From DATMNI01 sp963817515 (GTDB lineage: Bacteria > Acidobacteriota > Terriglobia > Bryobacterales > Bryobacteraceae): a stretch of DNA of 64,000 nucleotides. The notes beneath the pieces were generated by a model. That model did not search any database, was not told where the DNA came from, and was given only the letters and a program-made list of their open reading frames with translations. Made by a program: the position numbers and the translations under genes. Positions 9,687-16,957 of the stretch are shown one piece after another (positions within the stretch are counted from its first letter, which is position 1; each line of letters opens with the position of its first letter). The stretch is from assembly GCA_963817515.1 (NCBI GenBank), contig CAWFPJ010000023.1, positions 310,001 through 374,000 on the forward strand. Reading direction: 5' to 3'.

Positions 9687-10692
9687 ATGGCCGATTTGCT
9701 CCTCGAAATTCCAAAAGCCGAGCTGCATTTGCACCTGGAAGGTTCGGTGGAGCCCGAAACTCTCCACGAACTGGACCCGGCCACTACGGTCGAGGAATTC
9801 CGCGGCCTGTATTCCTATGCCGATTTTGACGCCTTTCTGCGCGCGTTCGGCGCTATCGGGAAGCGCCTGCGAACGCCGCAGGATTACGCGCTGATCACGC
9901 GCCGCCTGCTGGAGCGCCTGGCCGCGCAGAATGTTCGCTATGCCGAAATCATTATCGCCGCCGGCGTGGTGATCTGGAAGGGCCAGGATTTCGCGCCCAT
10001 CTTCGATGCCATCAGCCAGGCCGCGCAGGATTATGCCGCGGAGGGTTCCGCCCTAAAGGTTCGCTGGATTCTGGACGCCGTGCGCCAGTTCGGCGTGGAG
10101 CACACCATGCGGGTGGCCGAACTGGCGGCGGAGCGCGTGGACCGCGGCGTCTTGGCGCTCGGCATCGGCGGTAGCGAAGAGCGCGGGCCGGCCGCTTGGT
10201 TTACCGACGTGTTCGCATTCGCCAAGCGTTCGGGCCTGCGGCTCACTGCCCACGCCGGCGAGAGCATGGGCCCCGAATCGGTCTGGGCGGCGCTGAAATT
10301 GGGCGCCGAGCGCATCGGCCACGGCATCGCCTCGGTCCACGACGCGGATCTCATGCGGCACCTCCGCGAGCATGACATCCCGCTTGAGATCTGCATCTCG
10401 AGCAACCTGGTGACGGGCGTGGTGAAGCGAATCGAAGACCACCCTGTGCGGCGGCTCTACGACGCCGGCGTTCCCATCGTGCTCAACACGGACGATCCGG
10501 CCATGTTCCATTGCACCCTGGTAGGCGAGTACCGGCTGGCTGCAGAGCCACTTCGGATTCAGCGAAGCCGAGCTGCGCGGAATCGCAGCCAACGGATTCC
10601 GATATGCCTTCGACACATCCCTCCAGCCCACCATGCTAAGATATCACCAGGAGATATCCCATGCCCACCATTGCCCTGAACGTGCCCGATGA
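9687..10692 (+). CDS. Adenosine deaminase family protein, one frameshift near the 3' end
   Basis: About 335 residues of a metal-dependent TIM-barrel deaminase. Metal and catalytic motifs are present: ELHLHLEGSV (His-x-His), LTAHAGES, ERIGHG and LNTDDPAMF. Members of this family deaminate adenosine or, in the futalosine route to menaquinone, 6-amino-6-deoxyfutalosine; I cannot separate these here. The frame from ATG 9687 runs to about 10548, where an extra C appears in the run at 10548-10549. The continuation in the next frame reads HFGFSEAELRGIAANGF and stops at 10690-10692, inside the antitoxin gene. Confidence 0.8.
10640..10658. promoter_or_regulatory. Possible antitoxin operator overlapping its ribosome-binding site
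   Basis: Two GATATC palindromes lie at 10640-10645 and 10653-10658, 13 bp apart, flanking an AGGAG ribosome-binding site at 10649-10653 that is 7 bases from the antitoxin ATG. Ribbon-helix-helix antitoxins usually bind paired short repeats at their own promoters, so this is a candidate autoregulatory site. It sits within the end of the deaminase gene. Confidence 0.35.
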
Positions 10693-10897
10693 ACTACTAG
10701 TCGAAAGCGGTCGCATTGCGGAGAGACTGCAGGTGTCGAGGGCTGAGTACATTCGCCTCGCAATTGCCCGCATGAACCGCAGGACAGCCGCCAAGCTACG
10801 TGCGGAAAGGCTGATGCTGGTTTCCAAACGCGTGCGCGACGAGAGCATGCGCGTAAACGCCGAATTTGCTGCCATCGAGCGTGATCCGGATGCCTAA
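10661..10897 (+). CDS. Ribbon-helix-helix antitoxin (MazE/CopG type)
   Basis: A 78-residue protein. The N-terminal strand and two helices (IALNVPDELLVESGRIAERLQ, VSRAEYIRLAIARMNR) match a CopG/Arc-like DNA-binding fold; the lysine- and arginine-rich C-terminal half would wrap the toxin. The start has a good AGGAG site. The stop overlaps the toxin start by 8 bases, the usual toxin-antitoxin coupling. It begins inside the 3' end of the deaminase reading frame. Confidence 0.8.
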   Translation: MPTIALNVPDELLVESGRIAERLQVSRAEYIRLAIARMNRRTAAKLRAERLMLVSKRVRDESMRVNAEFAAIERDPDA

Positions 10898-11237
10898 CCG
10901 GGGAGAGATCTGGTTGGCCGATCTGAACCCGCGGCACGGCACCGAACCTGGCAAGACCCGGCCGGTCCTTATTATTCAATCGCAAGCCTTGCTCGACGCT
11001 TCGCATCCCTCCACTTACGTGATCCCTCTTACAACCAATCTGATTGAGGATGCGGAGCCATTGAGAATCCGCATCGCGCCCACCGGCGGGCTTCCCCGTG
11101 AATCGGACCTGCTGATGGATCAACTCAGGGCCATCGACAATCAGCGATTGGTGCGCGGACCGCTGGTGCGGCTGCCCGCATCCAAAATGAAACTGGTTGG
11201 CAGCGCCCTCCTGGAACTGGTCGGAATCGGAAGCTGA
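10890..11237 (+). CDS. MazF/PemK family toxin (mRNA interferase)
   Basis: 115 residues from ATG 10890. The start RGEIWLADLNPRHGTEPGKT followed by RPVLIIQ is the hallmark of the PemK/MazF fold, and the central VIPLTTN and the DLLMDQLRAID strand match as well. MazF-type toxins cut single-stranded RNA at short sequences when freed from the antitoxin. An in-frame start 24 bases upstream exists, but ATG 10890 gives the standard N-terminus and the standard overlap with the antitoxin. aroA starts 5 bases later on the same strand, so readthrough is likely. Confidence 0.9.
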   Translation: MPNRGEIWLADLNPRHGTEPGKTRPVLIIQSQALLDASHPSTYVIPLTTNLIEDAEPLRIRIAPTGGLPRESDLLMDQLRAIDNQRLVRGPLVRLPASKMKLVGSALLELVGIGS

Positions 11238-11242
11238 GCCCT

Positions 11243-12526
11243 ATGCAACGGCGCGTCTCCCCTGCTACAGCCATCACCGGCAGCATTTCGCTGCCCGGCG
11301 ACAAATCCATCTCGCATCGCTACGCCATGATCTCAGCCATCGCTGATGGCGAGACGCGTATCCTCAACTATTCCACTGGCGCCGATTGCCACTCCACGCT
11401 CGCCTGCATCCGCGCCCTCGGAATTGACGTCGAAGGCAGCGGCACCGAGTTTGTGATCCGCGGCAAGGGCCTTGAGGGACTGCGGCAGCCGGCAGCCGAT
11501 CTCGACGCCGGAAACTCCGGCTCCACCATCCGTATGCTTTCCGGCATTCTCGCGGCGCAGCCTTTCCGCAGCCGCATCTTCGGCGATGAGTCTCTCTCCC
11601 GGCGCCCCATGCAGCGCATCATGAAGCCGCTGGCGGAAATGGGCGCCCACATCCGCGCGCATGAAGATAAATTCCCGCCGCTTGAAATCACAGGCGCCGC
11701 ACTTCGCGCCATCGATTACGTCCTTCCCGTTCCCAGCGCCCAGGTAAAGACGTGCGTCCTGTTCGCCGGCCTCTTCGCCGAGGGCGTCACTTCCGTCACT
11801 GAGCCCGTCCGTTCGCGCGATCACTCCGAAATTGCCCTGCGCGAATTCGGCGCCGATATCAGTTCGGCCGGCCACAAGATATCTCTCGCCGGCCGGCCGC
11901 GCCTGACGGGGCGCGAGCTGATGGTCCCCGCCGACCTTTCTTCAGCCGCTTTCTTCATCGTGGCCGCCCTGCTGGTGCCGGGTTCGCGGCTCACCATCCG
12001 CGGAGTTGGCCTGAACCCCACCCGCGCGGCTCTGCTCGATCTTCTCACCGGCATGGGCGCGAAAATCCGCATCCCGGAACTCGAAAGCCGCAATGGAGAA
12101 CTGGTTGGAGAGATTAGCGTCGAATACTCCGAATTACGCGGCGGAACCATCCAGGGCAGCTTGACCGCGGCCCTGATCGATGAGATTCCCGTGTTGGCGG
12201 TGTTAGGCGCCGCCACCCAGGAAGGCCTCACCGTGAAGGACGCCTCCGAACTCCGTGTCAAAGAAACCGACCGCATCCGCACCGTGGTGGAGAACCTGCG
12301 CCGCCTGGGCGTCGAGGCCGAAGAACTGCCCGATGGCATGGTCATTCCGGGCCGCCAGAAGTTCCGCGCCGCCCGATTCGATTCCTTGGGCGATCACCGT
12401 ATCGCCATGGCGTTTGCCGTGGCGGCTCTGGCTGCCGATGGCGAATCCGTGATCGACGGCGCAGAAGCGGCTTCCGTCTCGTTCCCCGAGTTTTGGGAAA
12501 CGCTGGCCGGCGTGGCTTCTTCGTAG
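11243..12526 (+). CDS. aroA: 3-phosphoshikimate 1-carboxyvinyltransferase (EPSP synthase)
   Basis: 427 residues, normal for the family. It joins shikimate-3-phosphate and phosphoenolpyruvate in the sixth step of chorismate synthesis. Signatures: LPGDKSISHRYAM, LDAGNSGSTIRMLSG, SAQVKTCVLFAGL, VKETDRI and SLGDHRIAMAFAVAAL. The second signature has Ser after AGN-S-G rather than the more common Thr, a feature of some bacterial subgroups; its effect cannot be judged from sequence alone. It lies only 5 bases after the toxin gene. A branched palindrome follows. Confidence 0.95.
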   Translation: MQRRVSPATAITGSISLPGDKSISHRYAMISAIADGETRILNYSTGADCHSTLACIRALGIDVEGSGTEFVIRGKGLEGLRQPAADLDAGNSGSTIRMLSGILAAQPFRSRIFGDESLSRRPMQRIMKPLAEMGAHIRAHEDKFPPLEITGAALRAIDYVLPVPSAQVKTCVLFAGLFAEGVTSVTEPVRSRDHSEIALREFGADISSAGHKISLAGRPRLTGRELMVPADLSSAAFFIVAALLVPGSRLTIRGVGLNPTRAALLDLLTGMGAKIRIPELESRNGELVGEISVEYSELRGGTIQGSLTAALIDEIPVLAVLGAATQEGLTVKDASELRVKETDRIRTVVENLRRLGVEAEELPDGMVIPGRQKFRAARFDSLGDHRIAMAFAVAALAADGESVIDGAEAASVSFPEFWETLAGVASS

Positions 12527-12532
12527 CCCGAA

Positions 12533-12591
12533 GGTCTGTGGGGCAGGATGTTATCCTGCGCGCCGATTAGTAATCGGCGCAGCCCCAGACC
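12533..12591. repeat. Branched palindrome (three-way-junction hairpin) between aroA and coaD
   Basis: An outer stem (GGTCTG plus GGGGC at the left, GCCCCAGACC at the right, with a 2-base bulge) encloses two perfect hairpins: GCAGGAT-GTT-ATCCTGC at 12543-12559 and GCGCCGATTA-G-TAATCGGCGC at 12560-12580. No T-run follows, so it is not a typical intrinsic terminator. The shape resembles REP-type intergenic elements. Only one copy is seen in the window. Confidence 0.6.
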
Positions 12592-12637
12592 GCATTCATT
12601 TCCGCTAGAATCAAAAGATCCGTTTACAGAAAGTGAA

Positions 12638-13162
12638 GTGACCCAGTTGTCGCGAAAGCCGCCTAGCGTAATTGCTATCTATCCAGGATCGTTCGACCCG
12701 ATCACCAACGGCCACCTCGATCTGATCCAGCGCGGCTCGCGGATGTTTGACAAGCTCATCGTTTCCATATTGCGAAACGACAACAAACAGCCGCTCTTCG
12801 ACGTGGAAGAGCGCACCGAAATGCTCCGCGAGGTAGTGCAGGTCTACCCCAACGTGGAAGTCGATTCGTTCGACGGGTTGTTGGTGGACCACGCCGCCGC
12901 GCACTCGGCTACTGTCCTGTTGCGAGGCATCCGCGCCATTTCGGATTACGAATACGAGTTGCAGATGGCGCTGATGAACCGGCGGCTGCGTCCGACCATT
13001 GAAACGGTTTTCATGATGGCCAATGAAACGTACTCGTTTATCAGTTCCCGGCTGGTGAAAGAAGTGTACGGCCTGGGCGGGAACATTTCCGGGCTGGTGC
13101 CGCCTTCCGTGGAGGCGCGGATGCATCAGCGCATGTCGAAATCCAAACTTAAAGGGGCTTAG
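12638..13162 (+). CDS. coaD: Pantetheine-phosphate adenylyltransferase
   Basis: About 174 residues from GTG 12638. It forms dephospho-CoA from 4'-phosphopantetheine and ATP. Seen: IAIYPGSFDPITNGHLDLI (nucleotidyltransferase T/HxGH motif), GLLVDHAAAH, LLRGIRAISDYEYELQMALMN and the C-terminal SSRLVKEVYGLGGNISGLVP, which is the usual SS-x-V-K-E region. The open frame extends upstream to 12548, but that extension enters the palindrome area and lacks family similarity; GTG 12638 or TTG 12647 is more plausible. The aminotransferase gene follows closely. Confidence 0.93.
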   Translation: MTQLSRKPPSVIAIYPGSFDPITNGHLDLIQRGSRMFDKLIVSILRNDNKQPLFDVEERTEMLREVVQVYPNVEVDSFDGLLVDHAAAHSATVLLRGIRAISDYEYELQMALMNRRLRPTIETVFMMANETYSFISSRLVKEVYGLGGNISGLVPPSVEARMHQRMSKSKLKGA

Positions 13163-13192
13163 CCTGTGCAACCGGGCGCTATCCAAACCGCT

Positions 13193-14383
13193 ATGCAAGA
13201 AACAGTGAACACAATCGCCGATCGTATCTCCTCCATCAGCGTGTCATCCACCATGAAGGTGGCTTCGGACGCGGAAAAACTGCGCGCCGAAGGTGTCGAC
13301 GTAGTCGACTTCGGAGCCGGTGAGCCGGACTTTCCCACCCCGGATAACATCAAGCAGGCCGCCATCCGCGCGCTGGAACAGAACTTCACCAAGTACACTC
13401 CGGCCGGTGGAACCGCTGAGTTGAAGAAGGCCGTTTGCGAGCGTCACGCTCTGGATTTCGGCACCAGTTACAAGCCCTCCGAATGCCTCATCACGGTGGG
13501 CGGCAAGCATGTCATCTTCAACCTCATGCAGGCGCTGATCAACCCCGGCGATGAGGTCGTGATTCCGGTGCCTTACTGGGTAACTTATAAGGACGTGGTC
13601 AACTATGCCGGCGGCAAATGCGTCTTCGTCGACACGGATGAGGACCGGGGTTTCACGCTGACGGCCGCGATGATTGAGCCCTTCCTCAACGCGCGCACCA
13701 AGCTGGTGATCATCAATTCGCCCTCTAACCCGAGTGGCGCGGTGATGGACCGCGGCGAGTTCGAAAAGATCTTCCGGTTGACGTCGGCGCGCGGCATCTA
13801 CCTGATGACCGATGAGTGCTACTGCAAGTTCCTCTATGACAGCGAGCCATTTTCGATCGCGTCGCTCCCCGGCGCGAAAGAGACAGTGCTGGTGGCCGGG
13901 TCGCTCTCGAAGACTTACGCCATGACGGGTTGGCGGATTGGCTTCGGCCTGGTGCCGTCGTCGATTGTGGGCGCCATGACCAAGCTGCAGAGCCACTCCA
14001 CATCCAACCCGACTTCGATCTCGCAGAAGGCCGCGGTGGAGGCGCTGCGCGGACCGCAGGAATCCGTGGGCGTCATGCTCGCCGAGTATCGCCAGCGCCG
14101 CGACTTCGTGGTCAAGCGCCTGCGCGCCATTCCCGGAGTGAAGTGCTCCGAACCGCGGGGCGCATTCTACGCCTATCCGAACGTGGGCGTAGTGATTGGC
14201 AAGAACGGGATTGGGAGCACGCTGCAGTTATGCGAGCGCCTGCTGGCCGACGCGCACGTAGCCGTCGTTCCCGGCGAAGCCTTTGGCACTGACCGGCACA
14301 TCCGCATCTCGTACGCCACTTCGATGCACGAACTGGATCGCGGCCTCGAGCGCCTTCACCAGTTCGTCGTTGCGAACTCATAA
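13193..14383 (+). CDS. Class I/II pyridoxal-phosphate aminotransferase (aspartate aminotransferase-like)
   Basis: About 396 residues of fold-type I. Seen: VDFGAGEPDFPTPDNI, YTPAGGTAELKKAV, NSPSNPSGAV, the lysine that holds the cofactor in SLSKTYAMTGWRIGFG and the C-terminal substrate arginine in HIRISYATS. This is the 1-gamma type of aspartate aminotransferase common outside enterobacteria. These enzymes may also act on prephenate or other amino acids, so exact specificity is open. An in-frame GTG at 13166 has a better ribosome-binding site (AAGGGG) and would add nine residues. The next gene starts directly after the stop codon. Confidence 0.88.
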   Translation: MQETVNTIADRISSISVSSTMKVASDAEKLRAEGVDVVDFGAGEPDFPTPDNIKQAAIRALEQNFTKYTPAGGTAELKKAVCERHALDFGTSYKPSECLITVGGKHVIFNLMQALINPGDEVVIPVPYWVTYKDVVNYAGGKCVFVDTDEDRGFTLTAAMIEPFLNARTKLVIINSPSNPSGAVMDRGEFEKIFRLTSARGIYLMTDECYCKFLYDSEPFSIASLPGAKETVLVAGSLSKTYAMTGWRIGFGLVPSSIVGAMTKLQSHSTSNPTSISQKAAVEALRGPQESVGVMLAEYRQRRDFVVKRLRAIPGVKCSEPRGAFYAYPNVGVVIGKNGIGSTLQLCERLLADAHVAVVPGEAFGTDRHIRISYATSMHELDRGLERLHQFVVANS

Positions 14384-15175
14384 ATGCCAAACCCCCAGCG
14401 CCTCACGCCTTCCTTGCGTGCGAAGGTGTGGGGCAAGACGCGGCTGGCTCCCTGGTTTCCGAATCCGGAAGAAAAAATCGGCGAAGCCTGGTATCTCTGC
14501 GACCAGGAACTTCCGCTGCTGGTGAAGCTGATCTTCACGTCCGAGCGCCTTTCCGTGCAGGTGCATCCCGATGACGGCGAAGACGGCCCGCTCGGCAAGA
14601 CCGAGATGTGGCACATTTTGGACGCGGAACCAGGGGCCGCTATCGCCATCGGATTCCGTGAGCCGGTCAGCCGCGAGCAACTCCTCCGCGCCACGCGTAC
14701 GGGCCAGGTGGAAGCGCTGCTCAACTGGATGCCGGTGCAGCCGGGCGAAACCTACTTCGTCAAGGCCCACACAGTGCATGCCATTGGCGGCGGCATTGTG
14801 CTGTGCGAGATCCAGCAGAATTCCGATGTGACCTACCGGCTCTGGGACTACGGGCGGCCGCGCGAGCTCCACGTCGAAAAGGCTGTACCGATTGCCGACC
14901 TGGACGTGCATCCAGGCGCCGTGCGTCCCATACCCGTAGCCGAGGGCCGCGAAGAGTTGGTGCGCTCTAAGCACTTCGTCACCGAGTTGGTGCGGATGAA
15001 GCCGGGTGGCACTTTCATGCCCGAGCCCCAGGAGTGCCAGCTTTTGATTTGTCTCGAAGGGCGCGGCGCAATAGGCGGAGAGGCGTTCCAACCGGGCGAG
15101 GTATGGTGGTTGCCGGAGCCCGCAGCCATCACCGCCCAATCGGCCGCACGCTTTTTGAGAACCTGGGTGCCCTGA
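14384..15175 (+). CDS. manA: Class I mannose-6-phosphate isomerase
   Basis: 263 residues of a zinc cupin enzyme that interconverts fructose-6-P and mannose-6-P and feeds GDP-mannose synthesis. Seen: LSVQVHPDDGED (zinc His), KTEMWHIL, FVKAHTVHAIGGGIVLCEIQQ and SDVTYRLWDYGR. It is shorter than the enterobacterial form, as usual for the short bacterial class. It abuts the aminotransferase stop with no gap. The last codons lie in a 14-bp tandem duplication. A GDP-mannose dehydrogenase-like gene 16 kb away could use its product. Confidence 0.85.
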   Translation: MPNPQRLTPSLRAKVWGKTRLAPWFPNPEEKIGEAWYLCDQELPLLVKLIFTSERLSVQVHPDDGEDGPLGKTEMWHILDAEPGAAIAIGFREPVSREQLLRATRTGQVEALLNWMPVQPGETYFVKAHTVHAIGGGIVLCEIQQNSDVTYRLWDYGRPRELHVEKAVPIADLDVHPGAVRPIPVAEGREELVRSKHFVTELVRMKPGGTFMPEPQECQLLICLEGRGAIGGEAFQPGEVWWLPEPAAITAQSAARFLRTWVP

Positions 15176-15191
15176 ATTGGGTGCCCTGAAT
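15164..15191. repeat. Perfect 14-bp tandem duplication at the end of manA
   Basis: TGGGTGCCCTGAAT occurs twice without interruption. The first copy holds the manA stop codon and the second abuts the stop codon of the small minus-strand gene. It looks like a recent slippage duplication. Confidence 0.85.
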
Positions 15192-15337
15192 TATCCGATA
15201 CCCAGATCGTCGATGCGCTCCAGCGGAGTTCCGCATCGGCGGCAGATCAGCGCATGGCAATCGCCGCACAGCAGCGGGTCGGGGACCGGCGCAGCGCAGA
15301 CCGGGCAATAGAACTCCACGGCAGAAGCTTCAGGCAT
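15191..15337 (-). CDS. Small zinc-ribbon protein, 48 residues
   Basis: The minus strand encodes MPEASAVEFYCPVCAAPV from ATG 15337, then LLCGDCHALICRRCGTPLER and a stop at 15191-15193. Six cysteines in three C-x-x-C pairs suggest one or two structural zinc sites. There are no membrane segments. It lies between manA (convergent) and a small secreted protein gene on the same strand. Function is unknown; such mini zinc ribbons are often overlooked by gene callers. The cysteine pattern makes chance unlikely. Confidence 0.65.
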   Translation of the reverse strand: MPEASAVEFYCPVCAAPVPDPLLCGDCHALICRRCGTPLERIDDLGIG

Positions 15338-15367
15338 GGTAACGCCGGCGGTCGTGCCGCCGGTGTC
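15338..15367 (+). repeat. REP-like palindromic element, copy 1
   Basis: Begins GGTAACGCCGGC and contains GCCGCCGGTG, matching the about 30-bp family seen at 23284, 30151, 30201 and 53125 with a few changes. The inner arms GCCGGCGG and CCGCCGGT can pair. It directly adjoins the start codon of the zinc-ribbon gene. Confidence 0.5.
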
Positions 15368-15374
15368 TTCGCTC

Positions 15375-15698
15375 CTACTTCGCGGCCACGATCGACGCCA
15401 CCGTAATGGTCTTCGTCTTCTCGTCCAACGTTCCCGTAACCGTCACCTTCTTGGCGGCGAACTTCTCCGGCGTCTTCTGGTCGCTCAACACGTAGGCCGT
15501 CTTGCCGTCATACAGAACGTATTTCCCGCCCATGCCCTTCACGCATTCGACGACGCATTTCGGGTCGGAGCCCATCTTCATATCTTTGTGATCGGCGTTG
15601 TCGCACATGCTGTCGGTGATGGTGCCTGTGAACGTCTGCTTGTCAGCCGCAAACACCAGGCCCGCCGAAGCGATGAATATGGCAATCCTCATTTTCAT
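15375..15698 (-). CDS. Small secreted protein with three conserved cysteines, DUF5818-like
   Basis: 107 residues. A signal peptide (MKMRIAIFIASAGLVFAAD) is followed by a small beta domain: TFTGTITDSMCDNADH, DPKCVVECVKGMGGKYVLYDG and VTVTGTLDEKTKTITV. The pattern of TGxIxDSMC, a central CVxxC and a final TGTLD strand is frequent in small exported proteins of Acidobacteria. Function unknown. It is divergent from marC with 43 bases between starts. Confidence 0.7.
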   Translation of the reverse strand: MKMRIAIFIASAGLVFAADKQTFTGTITDSMCDNADHKDMKMGSDPKCVVECVKGMGGKYVLYDGKTAYVLSDQKTPEKFAAKKVTVTGTLDEKTKTITVASIVAAK

Positions 15699-15741
15699 AC
15701 TGACCCCATTTTACACGTCGGCAACTAGTGTACAGTGAGCG

Positions 15742-16416
15742 ATGATGCCGGGGGCGCTGAGCACTCTCATAAAGGACACTCTTCTGATTGTCGGGGCGTT
15801 GTTTCCGATCGTCAACCCGATCGGCAATACCCCTATCTTCCTGTCATTAACGCGCGGGCTGTCCAGCCAGGGCCGAACCGTGCTGGCAAGGATGATCGCC
15901 CTCAACGGGTTGATCCTGATCCTGGGGTCCATCTTCATCGGTACCCACATCCTCACCTTCTTCGGAATCTCACTGCCCGTAGTGCAAGTGGGGGGAGGGC
16001 TGGTAGTGATTTCGACCGGTTGGGCCCTCCTGCGCCAGCCAAATGATGACGAGACCGACGAGAAGAGTGCCCCGGGCGAGTGCCACGAGGCCGACTACTC
16101 CCGCCAGGCATTCTATCCGTTAACGCTTCCCCTCACAGTGGGACCGGGTTCGATTTCGGTGGCGATTACGGTAGGCGCCAACCGTCCGGAAGGCTCGGAA
16201 TGGCGGTGGCCCCTGATCGGAGGAATGTTACTGGGCTCGGCTGTGATTTCGGCGTCCATCTACCTGAGTTACCGCTTCGCCGAACGGATAGGCCGCACGC
16301 TCGGCGACTCTGCTATGAACGTCATAATCCGCATGTCGTCGTTCATCCTCGTCTGCATTGGGGTCCAGATTCTGTGGAACGGGCTGAGCACTCTGCTCCG
16401 GACCGTCATTCGGTAA
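15742..16416 (+). CDS. MarC family integral membrane protein
   Basis: 224 residues with about six membrane segments. Seen: LFPIVNPIGNTPIFLSLT near the N-terminus, GISLPVVQVGGGLVVISTGW, YPLTLPLTVGPGSISVAITVGAN and a C-terminal MSSFILVCIGVQILWNG. These match MarC (UPF0056). The link to multiple antibiotic resistance implied by the name has not held up, and the transport role is unknown. ATG at 15742 or 15745 may be used. Confidence 0.9.
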   Translation: MMPGALSTLIKDTLLIVGALFPIVNPIGNTPIFLSLTRGLSSQGRTVLARMIALNGLILILGSIFIGTHILTFFGISLPVVQVGGGLVVISTGWALLRQPNDDETDEKSAPGECHEADYSRQAFYPLTLPLTVGPGSISVAITVGANRPEGSEWRWPLIGGMLLGSAVISASIYLSYRFAERIGRTLGDSAMNVIIRMSSFILVCIGVQILWNGLSTLLRTVIR

Positions 16417-16459
16417 GAGGGATTCGGAGCCCCCGCGTTGAGGCCCCGCGTGGAGGACA

Positions 16460-16957
16460 ATGCCACGGCTGCTACACTGGGATCACGTGGGACAGTTCTA
16501 CAGCCGGGCGGAACTGCTAAAGCAGCGGGCTCTCTGGAAACGCGAGGGCAAGGTAGTGGTGTTCACCAACGGCTGTTACGATCTGCTGCACCCCGGGCAC
16601 ATCCGGTTGCTTGAGCAGGCGCGCTCGCTGGGCGATGTGCTCATTTTGGCGTTGAATTCCGACGCCGGCGTGCGGCGTATGAAGGGGCCGTCCCGTCCGT
16701 TGATCCCCGAAGACGAGCGCGCCGAATTAGCCCTGGCGCTCGAGGCAGTGGATGCCGTTACCCTGTTTGACGAAGAGACGCCGCGCGAGCTAATTGGGTT
16801 CGTTTCGCCAGATGTCCTCATCAAAGGCGCGGACTGGGCCCACTTCATCGCTGGCCGCGAAGAGGTGGAGGCTGCCGGCGGGAGGGTTCTGACGGTCGCT
16901 CTGGAACCCGGATGCTCTACCACTAATATTGTAGAAAGAATTCTCAGCCAGCCTTGA
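16460..16957 (+). CDS. rfaE2: D-glycero-beta-D-manno-heptose 1-phosphate adenylyltransferase
   Basis: 165 residues, the adenylyltransferase half of HldE as a separate protein. It makes ADP-heptose for lipopolysaccharide core. Seen: VVVFTNGCYDLLHPGHIRLLEQA (HxGH nucleotidyltransferase motif), ALNSDAGVRRMKGPSRPL, DVLIKGADW and EPGCSTTNIVERI. GGAGG precedes the ATG by only 3 bases, so the true start could be a little downstream. Its stop overlaps the mfd start by 4 bases. No kinase half (RfaE1) is in the window. Confidence 0.88.
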   Translation: MPRLLHWDHVGQFYSRAELLKQRALWKREGKVVVFTNGCYDLLHPGHIRLLEQARSLGDVLILALNSDAGVRRMKGPSRPLIPEDERAELALALEAVDAVTLFDEETPRELIGFVSPDVLIKGADWAHFIAGREEVEAAGGRVLTVALEPGCSTTNIVERILSQP

